From positions 248,001 through 312,000 of the forward strand of contig NZ_JAAIKC010000005.1 of the NCBI RefSeq assembly GCF_010820665.1: a stretch of 64,000 nt of DNA, in the 5' to 3' direction. The translations under genes and the position numbers were made by a program. The notes beneath the pieces are model-generated. The model did not search any database, had not been told where the DNA came from, and worked only from the letters and a program-made list of their open reading frames with translations. Every line of letters begins with the position of its first letter. Position 1 is the stretch's first letter. Shown piece by piece: positions 21,570-30,829 of this stretch. Origin of the DNA: Paenibacillus sp. SYP-B3998. Lineage in GTDB: Bacteria; Bacillota; Bacilli; Paenibacillales; NBRC-103111.

Positions 21570-22061
21570 TCACTTAATCGCAATATAAATATCTACTTCT
21601 GCATCCTCTGGATTCATCGCTCTCTCATCATAGAGTTCGAAGTCGCCTGTATACGTTCGCTCCATGTCTGAATGGGTAAACAAGTCCCAGATAATCGCCC
21701 AGCATTGAGGCACAGTTTCATAAAAAGGGCCTCTTGCTGTTGTGAAAACAGCATATTTTCCAGCGGGAACAAATGCGGTTGTGAGACTTTCAGGAATATC
21801 GGTAACCTGCGTCACTTTTAACCCGATAAGAGAAGTGTATAGTCCTAATACACCATTCTCATAATCCGTGTAAAGACCTATTGTCGGGCTATTGGGCAGG
21901 GGATTAGTAATGCGCTCACTAATTTGCTCTTGGTAAAACTGCTGCCAAAGCTTCGGAATGCTGCCATTTCCTCCAGATTCTAGTGCGTTGGATGTTCTTG
22001 CAGATAGGCCCATTATGTGAAAGGCGTCTAATTGTACGATTTTCGGTTGGATAAGGCTCAT
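21570..22061 (-). CDS. GyrI-like (AraC effector-binding) domain protein
   Basis: A 163-residue protein of the GyrI-like/SOUL-like small-molecule binding fold. Segments FHIMGLSARTSN, IPKLWQQFYQEQI, TIGLYTDYENG, AGKYAVFTTARGP and a terminal IYIAIK match the family. A longer frame reaches 22127 but would overlap the preceding DinB gene; the ATG at 22061 has AGAGAGGA beside it, although the spacing is very short. It is the last gene of a WYL-DinB-GyrI-like unit and probably binds a small hydrophobic ligand. Confidence 0.78.
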   Translation of the reverse strand: MSLIQPKIVQLDAFHIMGLSARTSNALESGGNGSIPKLWQQFYQEQISERITNPLPNSPTIGLYTDYENGVLGLYTSLIGLKVTQVTDIPESLTTAFVPAGKYAVFTTARGPFYETVPQCWAIIWDLFTHSDMERTYTGDFELYDERAMNPEDAEVDIYIAIK

Positions 22062-22093
22062 TCCTCTCTCTATGGGTTCAATTATATAAGTGG

Positions 22094-22597
22094 TTAGACG
22101 AGTGGCTGCATGCCGCGTTCTAGCCAATCTTCGCGGGTAGGACCATAAACGTCAGGGACGCGGAGCCCGGCTTGACGCATTAGGACGATCATTTCCCCGC
22201 GATGATGAATCTCATGGGAAATCAGGACACGCAGCGTAAAGCTGTTGAGCCATGATTCGCCGTACATATCGTGGCTTTCGGCTAGTGTCACATCCGTCCA
22301 TTGGGATTGGATAGCTGTAGTCAGGGCAGCAGCGGAAGTCCGATACGTATCTGCGATCGTTTTCGCAGAAGACGGCGCGTGCTGTTCTTTGTTTTCTGGC
22401 GCGTCGAACTGTAGACCAGTGAGCGAGATCATTTCATGAATGGTCGTTGCGATGTGCCAGCCTAGCTGTCCTAAAGTGCGGAAGTCTGGTGCGATTTGTT
22501 GAGCAAGCGAAGTATCCGTCAGTGTGTTTAATACGCGCAGTGTAGTTGTAGATTCATGAGTCCATTCATCAACGAAAGCTTGAATTGTTGTAATCAT
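22094..22597 (-). CDS. DinB-family protein
   Basis: A 167-residue DinB four-helix protein. The metal triad is H48 (LGWHIATT) and the two histidines of SHEIHHRGEM. AGGAGG lies before the ATG. It follows the WYL regulator by 94 bases and precedes the GyrI-like gene by 32 bases, suggesting one operon that responds to a small-molecule or redox stress. The first DinB protein of the window (4444-4941) is only distantly similar. Confidence 0.82.
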   Translation of the reverse strand: MITTIQAFVDEWTHESTTTLRVLNTLTDTSLAQQIAPDFRTLGQLGWHIATTIHEMISLTGLQFDAPENKEQHAPSSAKTIADTYRTSAAALTTAIQSQWTDVTLAESHDMYGESWLNSFTLRVLISHEIHHRGEMIVLMRQAGLRVPDVYGPTREDWLERGMQPLV

Positions 22598-22691
22598 AAG
22601 GAATTCCTCCTAAATTTGTTTTCATCATAAAGTTGGTTTCGGAAGCATATGAACATCCCTAGTATAGACGAGCTCTGCTGACATCAGTATG

Positions 22692-23636
22692 TCAGTGATC
22701 AACCTCATACAGTTTAATTATTTTTTGTGCTTTATCTTTAATAATTTCAACGAGGTGGGTCGGTTCTATAATGCGCAGGCTTGGTCCGTAACTGAGCAGC
22801 ATCCCATGCAGCCAAGGCTCGTCAGGCTGCACGGCGGTAACAAGTAAGGAGCCGTCGGGCTGTTCGGCTATTTGCTCAGCTTGGAAGTAATCCTCGGCTT
22901 GAGCGCGGGCGTTTGGTTGGATATGCAGCACAAGCTTTACATAGTCTGCGGCATCTCTTTTTCCCCAGCGGTAGTCGAGCTGTTCGATCGTTTTTTGTTT
23001 GCGTTCAAATGTTCTGGACAGCACCTCAAGTTCCTTCATGCGGGTGAGCCGGAAAATGCGAAAATCCTGGCGAAGCAAACAGAATCCGTATAAATACCAG
23101 CCATAGCCTTTAACGACAATGCCCATAGGTTCAGCGGTGCGCACTGATATCTCGCTTTGCGATGTGGTGTATTGAAAGGAGATGAGCTGTGACTGGCGAA
23201 TGGCGGATTTAAGTGTATTCAGCTTCTCTTTATCTGAGCCGCTGCCTCTCCATGGATTCATGTCGATGAGGAGTTGATTGTTCATATGAGCAACGGTATG
23301 CTGCTCGGATTTGGCGACTAGGGCACCGACTTTATCGAGCAAGCTGCCAATTTCTTGATCCCCCATTGTGGAGCGAATTCCTTTTAAACCGACAATAATG
23401 GACTGCAGCTCTTCTAAGGATAAAAACTGGCGATCGAGTCGGTATTGATCCATGATCTCATAGCCGCCACTGCTTCCAGAATAGGAGGCAATGGGGACCC
23501 CGGCTTGATTAATCGCCTCGACGTCGCGGTATACCGTTCGCAGAGACACCTCAAAGCGTTCTGACAGTTCTTTGGCGCTTATTCTTTTACGGTTTAACAA
23601 GAGCATTGTAATGGCGAGCAAGCGATCGATTTTCAA
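22692..23636 (-). CDS. WYL-domain transcriptional regulator (YafY-like)
   Basis: A 314-residue regulator with an N-terminal winged helix (about 1-60, ISAKELSERFEVSLRTVYRDVEAINQAGVPI) and a WYL ligand domain (about 140-220, with GYGWYLYGFC as the WYL motif and FRIFRLTRM). The C-terminal WCX segment ends at 314. It heads the operon with a DinB and a GyrI-like gene; such clusters are common in Bacillota. The ligand is unknown. Confidence 0.87.
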   Translation of the reverse strand: MKIDRLLAITMLLLNRKRISAKELSERFEVSLRTVYRDVEAINQAGVPIASYSGSSGGYEIMDQYRLDRQFLSLEELQSIIVGLKGIRSTMGDQEIGSLLDKVGALVAKSEQHTVAHMNNQLLIDMNPWRGSGSDKEKLNTLKSAIRQSQLISFQYTTSQSEISVRTAEPMGIVVKGYGWYLYGFCLLRQDFRIFRLTRMKELEVLSRTFERKQKTIEQLDYRWGKRDAADYVKLVLHIQPNARAQAEDYFQAEQIAEQPDGSLLVTAVQPDEPWLHGMLLSYGPSLRIIEPTHLVEIIKDKAQKIIKLYEVDH

Positions 23637-23794
23637 AAAAGCACCTCATCCATTTATTTATCATAGGGATAACATTCGGTTTCGAATTATGTAATTCCTT
23701 TGCAGAGGAAACCTGGGTACATAGGGATTTCCGGGTCATGCAGAACGTAGAGCTTTCAATAGATACTCGTCATTTGGAGGAGTCCGCAAATTTA

Positions 23795-23852
23795 AAAAAC
23801 CGCCCCCCTACGGTACACAACAATTTATGTTGTATGCGGAGAGGGACGGTTC
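23795..23852 (-). terminator. Terminator of the NADPH oxidoreductase gene
   Basis: On the minus strand AACCGTCCCTCT pairs with AGGGGGGCGGTT, with an inner ACAAC-type stem, and ends in TTTTTT. Confidence 0.75.
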
Positions 23853-23857
23853 GGACA

Positions 23858-24412
23858 TTAATGAGCGTTAGCGTTATTTTTCGGCGAAATCGCTGGATCT
23901 AGCGCGTATCGCACATACTCTTTGGCGCTTTGTTCTAACTGTTCATCGGTATACTGATGAACACCATCAACGGAGAATGGGGTTAAGTAGTGGGCTCCAA
24001 TCAGGTTGCTCGTCGCTTGGAAGGGGCGCAGCAGTTCGGCAAGGGTATAGTGATTACGGCCTCCGGGGGCGTAGGCGGTTTCCGGTGAGCCTGTTGAGAT
24101 TGCGATGAGCAAGTCTTTGCCACGAAACTTACCGCCTTCACTTCCATAGGCCCAACCGTAGGTTAGAACGAGATCTTGCCATTTTTTCAAAAGTGAAGGC
24201 GAGCTGTACCAGTAGAAGGGAAATTGCAGAACAATACGATCATGTTGTTCAACAAGCTGCTGTTCAGCGGCAATATCAATTTGTTCATCTGGGTAGGCTT
24301 CGTATAAACGGTGAACGGTCACATGATCTTGTTGCTCTATTTCTTCTGCCAAACGGCGGTTGATGCGCGAAGCTGCAAGGTTTGGATGAACGACGATAAC
24401 TAATGTTTTCAT
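23858..24412 (-). CDS. NAD(P)H oxidoreductase, flavodoxin fold (KefF/YwrO-like)
   Basis: A 184-residue FMN-dependent quinone or nitro reductase. Family motifs are VIVVHPNLAASRINRRL at the N-terminus, the FMN-loop residues in QFPFYWYSSPSLLKKWQDLV, WAYG, and STGSPETAYAPGG. The final YTDEQLEQSAKEYV helix is typical. It probably detoxifies quinones by two-electron reduction. It is transcribed alone, and its start codon is well conserved. Confidence 0.88.
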   Translation of the reverse strand: MKTLVIVVHPNLAASRINRRLAEEIEQQDHVTVHRLYEAYPDEQIDIAAEQQLVEQHDRIVLQFPFYWYSSPSLLKKWQDLVLTYGWAYGSEGGKFRGKDLLIAISTGSPETAYAPGGRNHYTLAELLRPFQATSNLIGAHYLTPFSVDGVHQYTDEQLEQSAKEYVRYALDPAISPKNNANAH

Positions 24413-24562
24413 GAATAAGGATGCTCCCTTTATTTTCAGTTGGTTGTATATACATAAATGGTAGACGGCTTGCTAGATAAAGTCAAACCAGTTCCGCATA
24501 GATTAGGTGAAATTTGAAATAATAAGGCCGATTGGATATGACTAAGAAAAGAGTTGAGCACA

Positions 24563-25381
24563 ATGCGTACAAGATTATTTAAAGCAGTTCTTCACACCGT
24601 TGCGATCAGCGTGCTCTTGGCAGGGTTGCCCTGGTGGGGAGCCAGCATAGCTAAGGCTGAAAACAACGAAGAATTGCCGCCTACAGACCCTAATACTACA
24701 CAAGAGCAGATTCTACAAACGCGTGAAATTGATGTTACTGGCGATGGGAAGCCAGATCATGTAGCGCTGGTGGGCACCAAGCTGGATAGCTCAAGCCCTT
24801 ATTATGCGAAGTTATCTATCGTCGTTTCCGGTCAAGGGCAGAACCCGGTTGTGATCCCACTGAAAGGTGGCTACAATCCTCAAATTGTTTTCTGTGACTT
24901 CAATGGGGATAAGCTGCCTGAAATTTATGTAGCTGCTGAAACGGGAGGCAGTGGAGGTCTTTCCACCTATTATCTTTACTCCCTCAAAAACAATGTGCCG
25001 ACAGCAATTCCACTCCCAACGCCTCTTCACGTTGATGCTATGTTCAAGAACAACTATGTTGTGAAGTTGAAAATTAAGGAAACTGGGAAATCTTACAAAA
25101 TTGATCTCAAAGATAAGAAAGCAGACTACGATCAATTCGGTGTTTACAAAAGCGGCAAGCTGATCAAACCAATCATTGTTGACGTGCATCCTTACGGTAT
25201 GCTGGCCCCGATCGACATCGAGCATGACGGCGTGTGTGAGTTGAAAGGCGTTCAACGGATTTCCGGTATTGCTAATGCCGATACCATAGCCTATGTGACT
25301 TCCATCTGGAAATGGAAAGACGGCAAGTGGGTATTGAAGGATTCCTCGATTAACAAGCAGTACAGAGCTAGCGACGAGTAA
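24563..25381 (+). CDS. Secreted VCBS/FG-GAP-like protein
   Basis: A 272-residue exported protein with a signal peptide of about 1-33 (ending KAE). Two calcium-loop-like repeats (DVTGDGKPDHVAL and DFNGDKLPEIYVA) are typical of FG-GAP/VCBS beta-propeller-like proteins of Bacillota. A third, weaker one (DIEHDGVCELKG) follows. No enzyme motif is visible. A TTG at 24554 is in frame but the ATG at 24563 fits better with the preceding purine-rich site. Confidence 0.72.
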   Translation: MRTRLFKAVLHTVAISVLLAGLPWWGASIAKAENNEELPPTDPNTTQEQILQTREIDVTGDGKPDHVALVGTKLDSSSPYYAKLSIVVSGQGQNPVVIPLKGGYNPQIVFCDFNGDKLPEIYVAAETGGSGGLSTYYLYSLKNNVPTAIPLPTPLHVDAMFKNNYVVKLKIKETGKSYKIDLKDKKADYDQFGVYKSGKLIKPIIVDVHPYGMLAPIDIEHDGVCELKGVQRISGIANADTIAYVTSIWKWKDGKWVLKDSSINKQYRASDE

Positions 25382-25389
25382 CACAAATA

Positions 25390-25446
25390 AAAACACCGCA
25401 ACTGCTCGCGCATTTAATAAATGCCCAGCGGCTTGCGGTGTTTTTA
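25390..25446. terminator. Bidirectional terminator between convergent genes
   Basis: AACACCGCAA pairs with TTGCGGTGTT around an inner AT-rich stem, followed by TTTTT on the plus strand and A-rich sequence on the other side. Confidence 0.8.
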
Positions 25447-25452
25447 TGTATC

Positions 25453-26682
25453 CTATGCCCAGTTGCCTTTGCGGAATAAAGGTACACGGCTTCCGTCAGC
25501 TGCAATTCCATCGATATTCATTTCGGTGGAGCCAATCATGAAGTCTACGTGAATCAAGCTTTTGTTATAGCCATTCTCGATAAGCTCTTCAGGGCTCATT
25601 GTTGTTCCACCTTCAATGGTGAACGGGTAGGAGTTGCCCAAAGCCACATGGCAGGAAGCATTTTCATCAAACAGCGTATTGTAGTAAATGATGCCTGACT
25701 GCGAAATAGGGGAGTCATAAGGAACAAGGGCCACTTCGCCTAAATAGCGAGCGCCTTCGTCCATGTCCAACATTTTATTCAGCACTTCTTGACCGACTTC
25801 GGCAGTGGCGCTGACCACTTTGCCATTCTCGAACGTCAGGCTGAAGCCATCGATAAGCGAGCCTTGATAGCTCAGCGGCAGCGTGCTGCGAACCGTACCG
25901 TTCGTCCCGCCACGAAGCGGCATTGTAAAAACTTCCTCTGTCGGGATGTTCGGCAAGAAGAAGATGCCGCTATCTGTCGTACTGCCCGCAGCTACCCACT
26001 GATGTTTAGGTGCAAGCTCGATGTAGAGATCAGTTCCTGGCGCTTGCAAATGCAGCTGCTTGAAGTGCAAGCCATTCAGCATTTCCTGCTTGCTGGTAAG
26101 CTGCTGAACATGTGTGTTCCAAGCAGCTACAGGATCTTCGGCATCGGCTCGGGTGAGCTTGAAGATCTGCTCCCACAGCTTCCCGATGCGTTCAGATTCA
26201 TGGAGGTTCGGGAACACCTTGGCGGACCATTCCGCCGTCGGGTACGAGATCATCAGCCAGTTAACCTGATTGCTGCGCATATAGTGCAGGAAGCCCTCGC
26301 GTGCTGTAGCAGTCGTTTTGCTGGAGATGGCGACCCGTTCCGGGTCTACATCTTTGAGCAAGTCCGCATTCGGCGCGTAGATTTGGAGGAAAGCGGCGCC
26401 TCCTTTGGCAAGCTCCTCCAAGCCTTTGGCGCGCCACATGGGATACTCGCGCAGCGTGGACTCAGGGGCGTGTTTCAGACGGAGCGCCTTCACTTCATCG
26501 TCATCCCAGTCGATGAGGACATCTTTGGCTCCAGCGTCATAGGCTTTTTTCGTTATTTTACGTACAAAATCTGCGCAAGCAATCGGCGTCATAATGACGA
26601 CGGTTTGATCTTTCTGTACGTTTAATCCTACTCTGATGGCTAGCTCCGCATACTGATCTAAGTAATGTTCGAATGTTTTCAT
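25453..26682 (-). CDS. M29-family aminopeptidase
   Basis: A 409-residue metallo-aminopeptidase of the thermophilic AmpS/PepS family. The two-cobalt/zinc site residues are visible in MPLRGGTNGTVRSTL region glutamate (TEEVFTMP), GEVALVPYDSPIS, ASCHVALG and IHVDFMIGS. The N-terminal domain (about 1-200) matches the family. It releases N-terminal residues from peptides in the cytosol. The gene is convergent with the VCBS gene and divergent from glnS, and uses an AGGAG ribosome site. Confidence 0.92.
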   Translation of the reverse strand: MKTFEHYLDQYAELAIRVGLNVQKDQTVVIMTPIACADFVRKITKKAYDAGAKDVLIDWDDDEVKALRLKHAPESTLREYPMWRAKGLEELAKGGAAFLQIYAPNADLLKDVDPERVAISSKTTATAREGFLHYMRSNQVNWLMISYPTAEWSAKVFPNLHESERIGKLWEQIFKLTRADAEDPVAAWNTHVQQLTSKQEMLNGLHFKQLHLQAPGTDLYIELAPKHQWVAAGSTTDSGIFFLPNIPTEEVFTMPLRGGTNGTVRSTLPLSYQGSLIDGFSLTFENGKVVSATAEVGQEVLNKMLDMDEGARYLGEVALVPYDSPISQSGIIYYNTLFDENASCHVALGNSYPFTIEGGTTMSPEELIENGYNKSLIHVDFMIGSTEMNIDGIAADGSRVPLFRKGNWA

Positions 26683-26766
26683 CTCGCTAGCTCCTTTATA
26701 TTTTAGTAAGATTTAGTGTATGATAGAAAATAAAACTTTAACCCTTGGGAGAAAGGCTGGCAAACA

Positions 26767-28440
26767 ATGGATACGAAGAGCACGCCAACAAGCACTCCAT
26801 CCAATTTCATTAAGAACATTGTAAACGAAGATTTGAAATCAGGCAAAGTCAGCCAGGTAATCACACGATTTCCTCCGGAACCGAACGGCTACCTTCATAT
26901 AGGTCATGCGAAGTCAATTTGTCTCAATTTTGAGCTTGCAGATGAATTCAAAGGTTTAACGAACCTTCGTTTTGACGATACGAATCCTGTTAAGGAAGAT
27001 CTTGAATACGTGGAGTCGATTAAGGCTGACGTCGCATGGCTTGGTTTCGAGTGGGATGGTCTATTCTTTGCTTCGAACTATTTCGACGAAATGTATAATC
27101 GCGCCCTTGTTTTAATTCGCAAGGGGCTAGCATATGTAGATGATCAAACAGCTGATCAAATCCGTGAAGCACGCGGTACCTTGACTCAGGCAGGTACTGA
27201 TAGCCCTTACCGTACGCGCAGCGTGGAAGAGAATCTCGACTTGTTCGAGCGCATGCGCACAGGGGAATTCAAAGACGGCGAGCGCGTGCTTCGCGCTAAG
27301 ATCGATATGTCTTCGCCGAACATCAATTTCCGCGATCCGATCCTTTACCGTGTCGTTCATGCACATCACCACAACACCGGAGATGCATGGTGCATTTATC
27401 CGATGTACGCATTCGCACACCCGCTTGAAGATGCAATTGAAGGGGTCACGCACTCCATTTGCACCCTAGAATTCGAAGACCAACGCCCTCTATACGACTG
27501 GGTCATTCGTGAGTGCGAGATGCCGAATGTGCCGAGACAGTATGAATTTGCGCGCTTGAACATAACGAACACGGTCATGAGCAAAAGAAAGCTGAAGCAG
27601 CTTGTCGATGAGAAAGCGGTCGACGGTTGGGACGATCCGCGGATGCCGACCATCTCGGGTCTTCGTCGTAGAGGCTTTACAGCAGAAGCGATCCGTACGT
27701 TTGCTCGTGAAGTCGGCGTTGCTAGGAGCAACAGCACGGTGGATGCGAAGTTGCTGGATCACTTCATCCGCGAAGACTTGAAGCTGAAGGCTTTGCGCAC
27801 GATGGGCGTTCTTAATCCGCTTAAAGTAGTTATTACGAATTACCCTGAGGATCATGTGGAGATGCTCGAAGCCGAGAACAATTCCGAGAACCCAGAGATG
27901 GGTTCTCGTCAGATTCCGTTTTCCCGCGAGATTTATATCGAGCAAGACGACTTCATGGAAAACCCGCCGAATAAATATTTCCGGTTATTTCCCGGCAATG
28001 AAGTGCGTCTGAAGAACGCGTACTTCATTAAGTGCAATGACTTTATCAAGGACGAGAACGGCAAGGTCGTTGAGCTGCATTGCACATATGATGTAGAGAC
28101 GAAAAGCGGCAGCGGCTTTACTGGCCGTAAAGTTAAAGGAACCATCCACTGGGTGGATGCAAAAAGCGCGGTACCAGCGGAGTTCCGCTTGTATGAGCCG
28201 CTCATCCTAGATGATGAAGAGAACGACGGCGCATCCTTCCTTGAAAACCTCAACCCGAACTCATTGCAAATCGTTCATGGCTTCGTAGAGGAGAATATGA
28301 AGCAGGCGAAAGCGCATGATAAGTTCCAATTTTTCCGCCACGGCTATTTCAACGTGGACCCGAAGGATACGACGAACGATCATTTGGTGTTTAATTTGAT
28401 TGTTTCGTTGAAAAGCTCGTTTGAAGTGAAAGCGAACTAA
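26767..28440 (+). CDS. glnS: Glutaminyl-tRNA synthetase
   Basis: A 557-residue class I aminoacyl-tRNA synthetase that charges tRNA-Gln with glutamine. The HIGH motif is HIGH (44-47) in [14 protein letters not shown]; the KMSKS equivalent is VMSKRKL near 270. The C-terminal beta-barrel anticodon-binding domain (about 340-557) is present. Length matches the bacterial GlnRS family, and the [12 protein letters not shown] and [13 protein letters not shown] stretches distinguish it from GluRS. Most Bacillota lack this enzyme and make Gln-tRNA by transamidation, so a proteobacterial-type origin is plausible. Upstream TATGAT is a possible -10. Confidence 0.95.
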   Translation: MDTKSTPTSTPSNFIKNIVNEDLKSGKVSQVITRFPPEPNGYLHIGHAKSICLNFELADEFKGLTNLRFDDTNPVKEDLEYVESIKADVAWLGFEWDGLFFASNYFDEMYNRALVLIRKGLAYVDDQTADQIREARGTLTQAGTDSPYRTRSVEENLDLFERMRTGEFKDGERVLRAKIDMSSPNINFRDPILYRVVHAHHHNTGDAWCIYPMYAFAHPLEDAIEGVTHSICTLEFEDQRPLYDWVIRECEMPNVPRQYEFARLNITNTVMSKRKLKQLVDEKAVDGWDDPRMPTISGLRRRGFTAEAIRTFAREVGVARSNSTVDAKLLDHFIREDLKLKALRTMGVLNPLKVVITNYPEDHVEMLEAENNSENPEMGSRQIPFSREIYIEQDDFMENPPNKYFRLFPGNEVRLKNAYFIKCNDFIKDENGKVVELHCTYDVETKSGSGFTGRKVKGTIHWVDAKSAVPAEFRLYEPLILDDEENDGASFLENLNPNSLQIVHGFVEENMKQAKAHDKFQFFRHGYFNVDPKDTTNDHLVFNLIVSLKSSFEVKAN

Positions 28441-28466
28441 GAAAGAGGCCGAAAGGCCTCTTTTTG
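28441..28466 (+). terminator. glnS terminator
   Basis: AAAGAGGCC-GAAA-GGCCTCTTTTT: a GNRA tetraloop hairpin followed by T residues. Confidence 0.92.
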
Positions 28467-28663
28467 TTGAATATATGTTTTGCAAGCGAGTCTGGCCATG
28501 CAGTATGTAAGGGTGGACGTCATGCTGCCAGCAAGTCAATAGACCCCCTTTTTAAGAAGAAAAGTCCTTATCTTGTAATAATCTGACTCCCAAAGATGGA
28601 AAAAGGTTAAATACCATGAAATAATAGGAATATCATAATATCATACAATAGGGAGTGAGTCGC

Positions 28664-29368
28664 TTGAAAACCGTATTGGTTGTTGATGATGATCCTAATA
28701 TTTGTCGGATTACGAAGCTATATTTAGAGAAGAGTGGTTATAGCGTTGAAACTGCTCACGATGGGGACCAGGCGCTAGCGCAGTTCGATAAGCTTAGTCC
28801 TGATTTCATAGTGCTAGATCTCATGCTGCCGAAGCGGGATGGGTGGGCCGTTTGTCAGAAGATTCGTGCCATGAGCGACGTACCTATTCTGATGCTAACT
28901 GCAAGGGGACAGGTAGAGGAGCGAATTGAGGGTTTGCAAATGGGTGCGGACGATTACTTGATAAAACCATTTGACCCCAATGAATTAGTTGCACGGATTA
29001 CGACAATTTTGCGAAGAACGACGCTTCGCTCCGATGCGCCTGTTCCGACGAACCTTTACGAAATCGGCAGTTTGCGCTTAGATGCTGGCTCGCACGAGGT
29101 CACGGTGGAAGGACATTATGTAGCACTGCCCAAAAAGGAATATGAGCTTCTGCTATTTTTCTTGCGGAATCCGAATCAAGTGTTCACGAGGGAGGAGCTT
29201 ATCGCGAAAATATGGGGTTGGGACTTCGAAGGTGAGGATCGTGTCGTCGACTTATATATTAAGCGATTACGACAGAAGCTCTCCGCCCTGACACAGAGGC
29301 GAGATGATTGGAGTATCCGTACGGTTTGGGGCGTCGGGTACAAGTTTGAGGGTCCGGGCGCATGCTAA
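28664..29368 (+). CDS. OmpR-family response regulator
   Basis: A 234-residue regulator. The receiver domain has D8-D9, phospho-acceptor D52 (VLDLMLP) and lysine in DDYLIKPF; the winged-helix domain spans about 130-230 and ends VWGVGYKFEGPG. A GTG at 28655 is in frame but GGGAG at 28651-28655 is the ribosome site for TTG at 28664, which gives the canonical MKTVLVVDDD start. It overlaps the kinase gene by 7 bases. Confidence 0.92.
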   Translation: MKTVLVVDDDPNICRITKLYLEKSGYSVETAHDGDQALAQFDKLSPDFIVLDLMLPKRDGWAVCQKIRAMSDVPILMLTARGQVEERIEGLQMGADDYLIKPFDPNELVARITTILRRTTLRSDAPVPTNLYEIGSLRLDAGSHEVTVEGHYVALPKKEYELLLFFLRNPNQVFTREELIAKIWGWDFEGEDRVVDLYIKRLRQKLSALTQRRDDWSIRTVWGVGYKFEGPGAC

Positions 29369-30765
29369 ATTCTTTTTATCGCAAGCTATTATTCATTTAT
29401 ATCAGTATTACGGTTGTTTCCATTCTAGCGATATCCGGTACGATAGGGTATACGATGAACAAAAATACGTACGAACGCAGCGAAAAGCTTTTACTAGAAA
29501 AGGTAGAACAAGTGGAGGCGCTAGCTAAGGATCTATTCGACAATACACTGGTGCAGAAGGATTTCCGCAAGCAGATTGCGACGATTGAGCGAACATCCAA
29601 TGTACGGGTATCTGTTGTTAAGCATCCGAAATCGAACCAAGATAAATTCTTGTCTGTGGGTGAAACACCTGTGCGCAAGGAATGGGTGGATAAAGTGCTG
29701 AGCGGAGAATTGGTAACGGTTCGGAGTAATTTTACCCAAAATAGCAATGTGGAAATGTTAATTGTCGGAGAGCCTGTTCTCATAGAGAATCGTGTGGTTG
29801 GCGGCATCTTTCTGTACACGCCCATAGAGAACATTCAAGGTATGATTAATGGTATTAATCGGGCCATTTTAATTTCTGATTTTTTCGTTGCCTTACTAGC
29901 TGTAGCGTTGCTGTACTTTGTTTCTCGTCACTTTATGAAGCCAATTCAGTTGATGAGCAAGAGGGCTGAAGCTTTGGCTCTAGGCGATTTTAGGGGAAGG
30001 GTTGCCGTCAGGGGTAAGGACGAAATCGCTTCTCTGGCCGGATCGCTCAACCGAATGGCTGGTAAATTGGAGAAAGTCGAAGAGAGCCGTAAACGATTTC
30101 TATCTGAAATCTCACATGAGCTGCGCACGCCGCTAACGACGATACGCGCTTCACTGCAGGGAATAGTCGATGGTGTCGTTGAACCGAAAGATGCACATGA
30201 TTTCATCCAAGTCTCACTAGGTGAAACGCTTCGACTAAGTAATATGGTGGATGATTTGCTTCAACTCTCTGCGTTTGAAGAGAAGCAGGTGAAGCTGGAT
30301 GTGCAGGAGGTCGATATGAAAGCACTAATGGCTTTAGTGGTCACCCAACTGAAGATGAAGGCGAAAGCGAGGCACATCGAGCTGTTTACTGAGGAGGAAA
30401 AGAAGCTTGTTGTGTTCGGGGACGCGGATCGTTTACGACAGGTCCTGATTAATTTGTTGGATAATGCGATCAATCATATTCCTGTAGGCTCATCAGCGGG
30501 TATTCGAGTAAATAAAGTGAAAAGCGAACGTTGGATCGAGGTGTGGGATAATGGGCCTGGCATTTCGCCAGATAAGCTTCCACATGTGTTTGATCGCTTC
30601 TACAAGGTGGATGAAAGCCGCAATCGTTCTGGTGCAGGGTTAGGACTGACGATCTGCAAGCATATTATAGAGGCACATGGAGGTTCGATTCGTGTGGATT
30701 CTCAGCCTGGTAAAGGGACAGTTTTTTCGATTTTTTTGCCGACTTCGCCGATGACAAACTTATGA
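29362..30765 (+). CDS. Sensor histidine kinase with extracytoplasmic sensor
   Basis: A 467-residue kinase. The first membrane helix is at about 8-30 and the second at about 164-186, enclosing an extracellular sensor of about 130 residues (possibly PAS-like). HAMP follows (about 188-240), then HisKA with phospho-acceptor H252 (ISHELRTPLTTI) and the HATPase domain (NLLDNAINHI, DNGPGIS, GAGLGLTICK). It partners with the preceding regulator. The secreted repeat protein gene immediately downstream could be a target or the ligand-linked partner. Confidence 0.91.
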   Translation: MLNSFYRKLLFIYISITVVSILAISGTIGYTMNKNTYERSEKLLLEKVEQVEALAKDLFDNTLVQKDFRKQIATIERTSNVRVSVVKHPKSNQDKFLSVGETPVRKEWVDKVLSGELVTVRSNFTQNSNVEMLIVGEPVLIENRVVGGIFLYTPIENIQGMINGINRAILISDFFVALLAVALLYFVSRHFMKPIQLMSKRAEALALGDFRGRVAVRGKDEIASLAGSLNRMAGKLEKVEESRKRFLSEISHELRTPLTTIRASLQGIVDGVVEPKDAHDFIQVSLGETLRLSNMVDDLLQLSAFEEKQVKLDVQEVDMKALMALVVTQLKMKAKARHIELFTEEEKKLVVFGDADRLRQVLINLLDNAINHIPVGSSAGIRVNKVKSERWIEVWDNGPGISPDKLPHVFDRFYKVDESRNRSGAGLGLTICKHIIEAHGGSIRVDSQPGKGTVFSIFLPTSPMTNL

Positions 30766-30829
30766 CATATTTATCCGCTAGTATAAAGCTCGTAAGCTAA
30801 ACACAAACACGAGCCTAGGAGTGATACTT

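Noticed and set aside
25789-26625. 278-codon plus-strand frame over the M29 aminopeptidase gene
   Set aside because: The minus-strand reading has complete metal-site motifs; this one has none.
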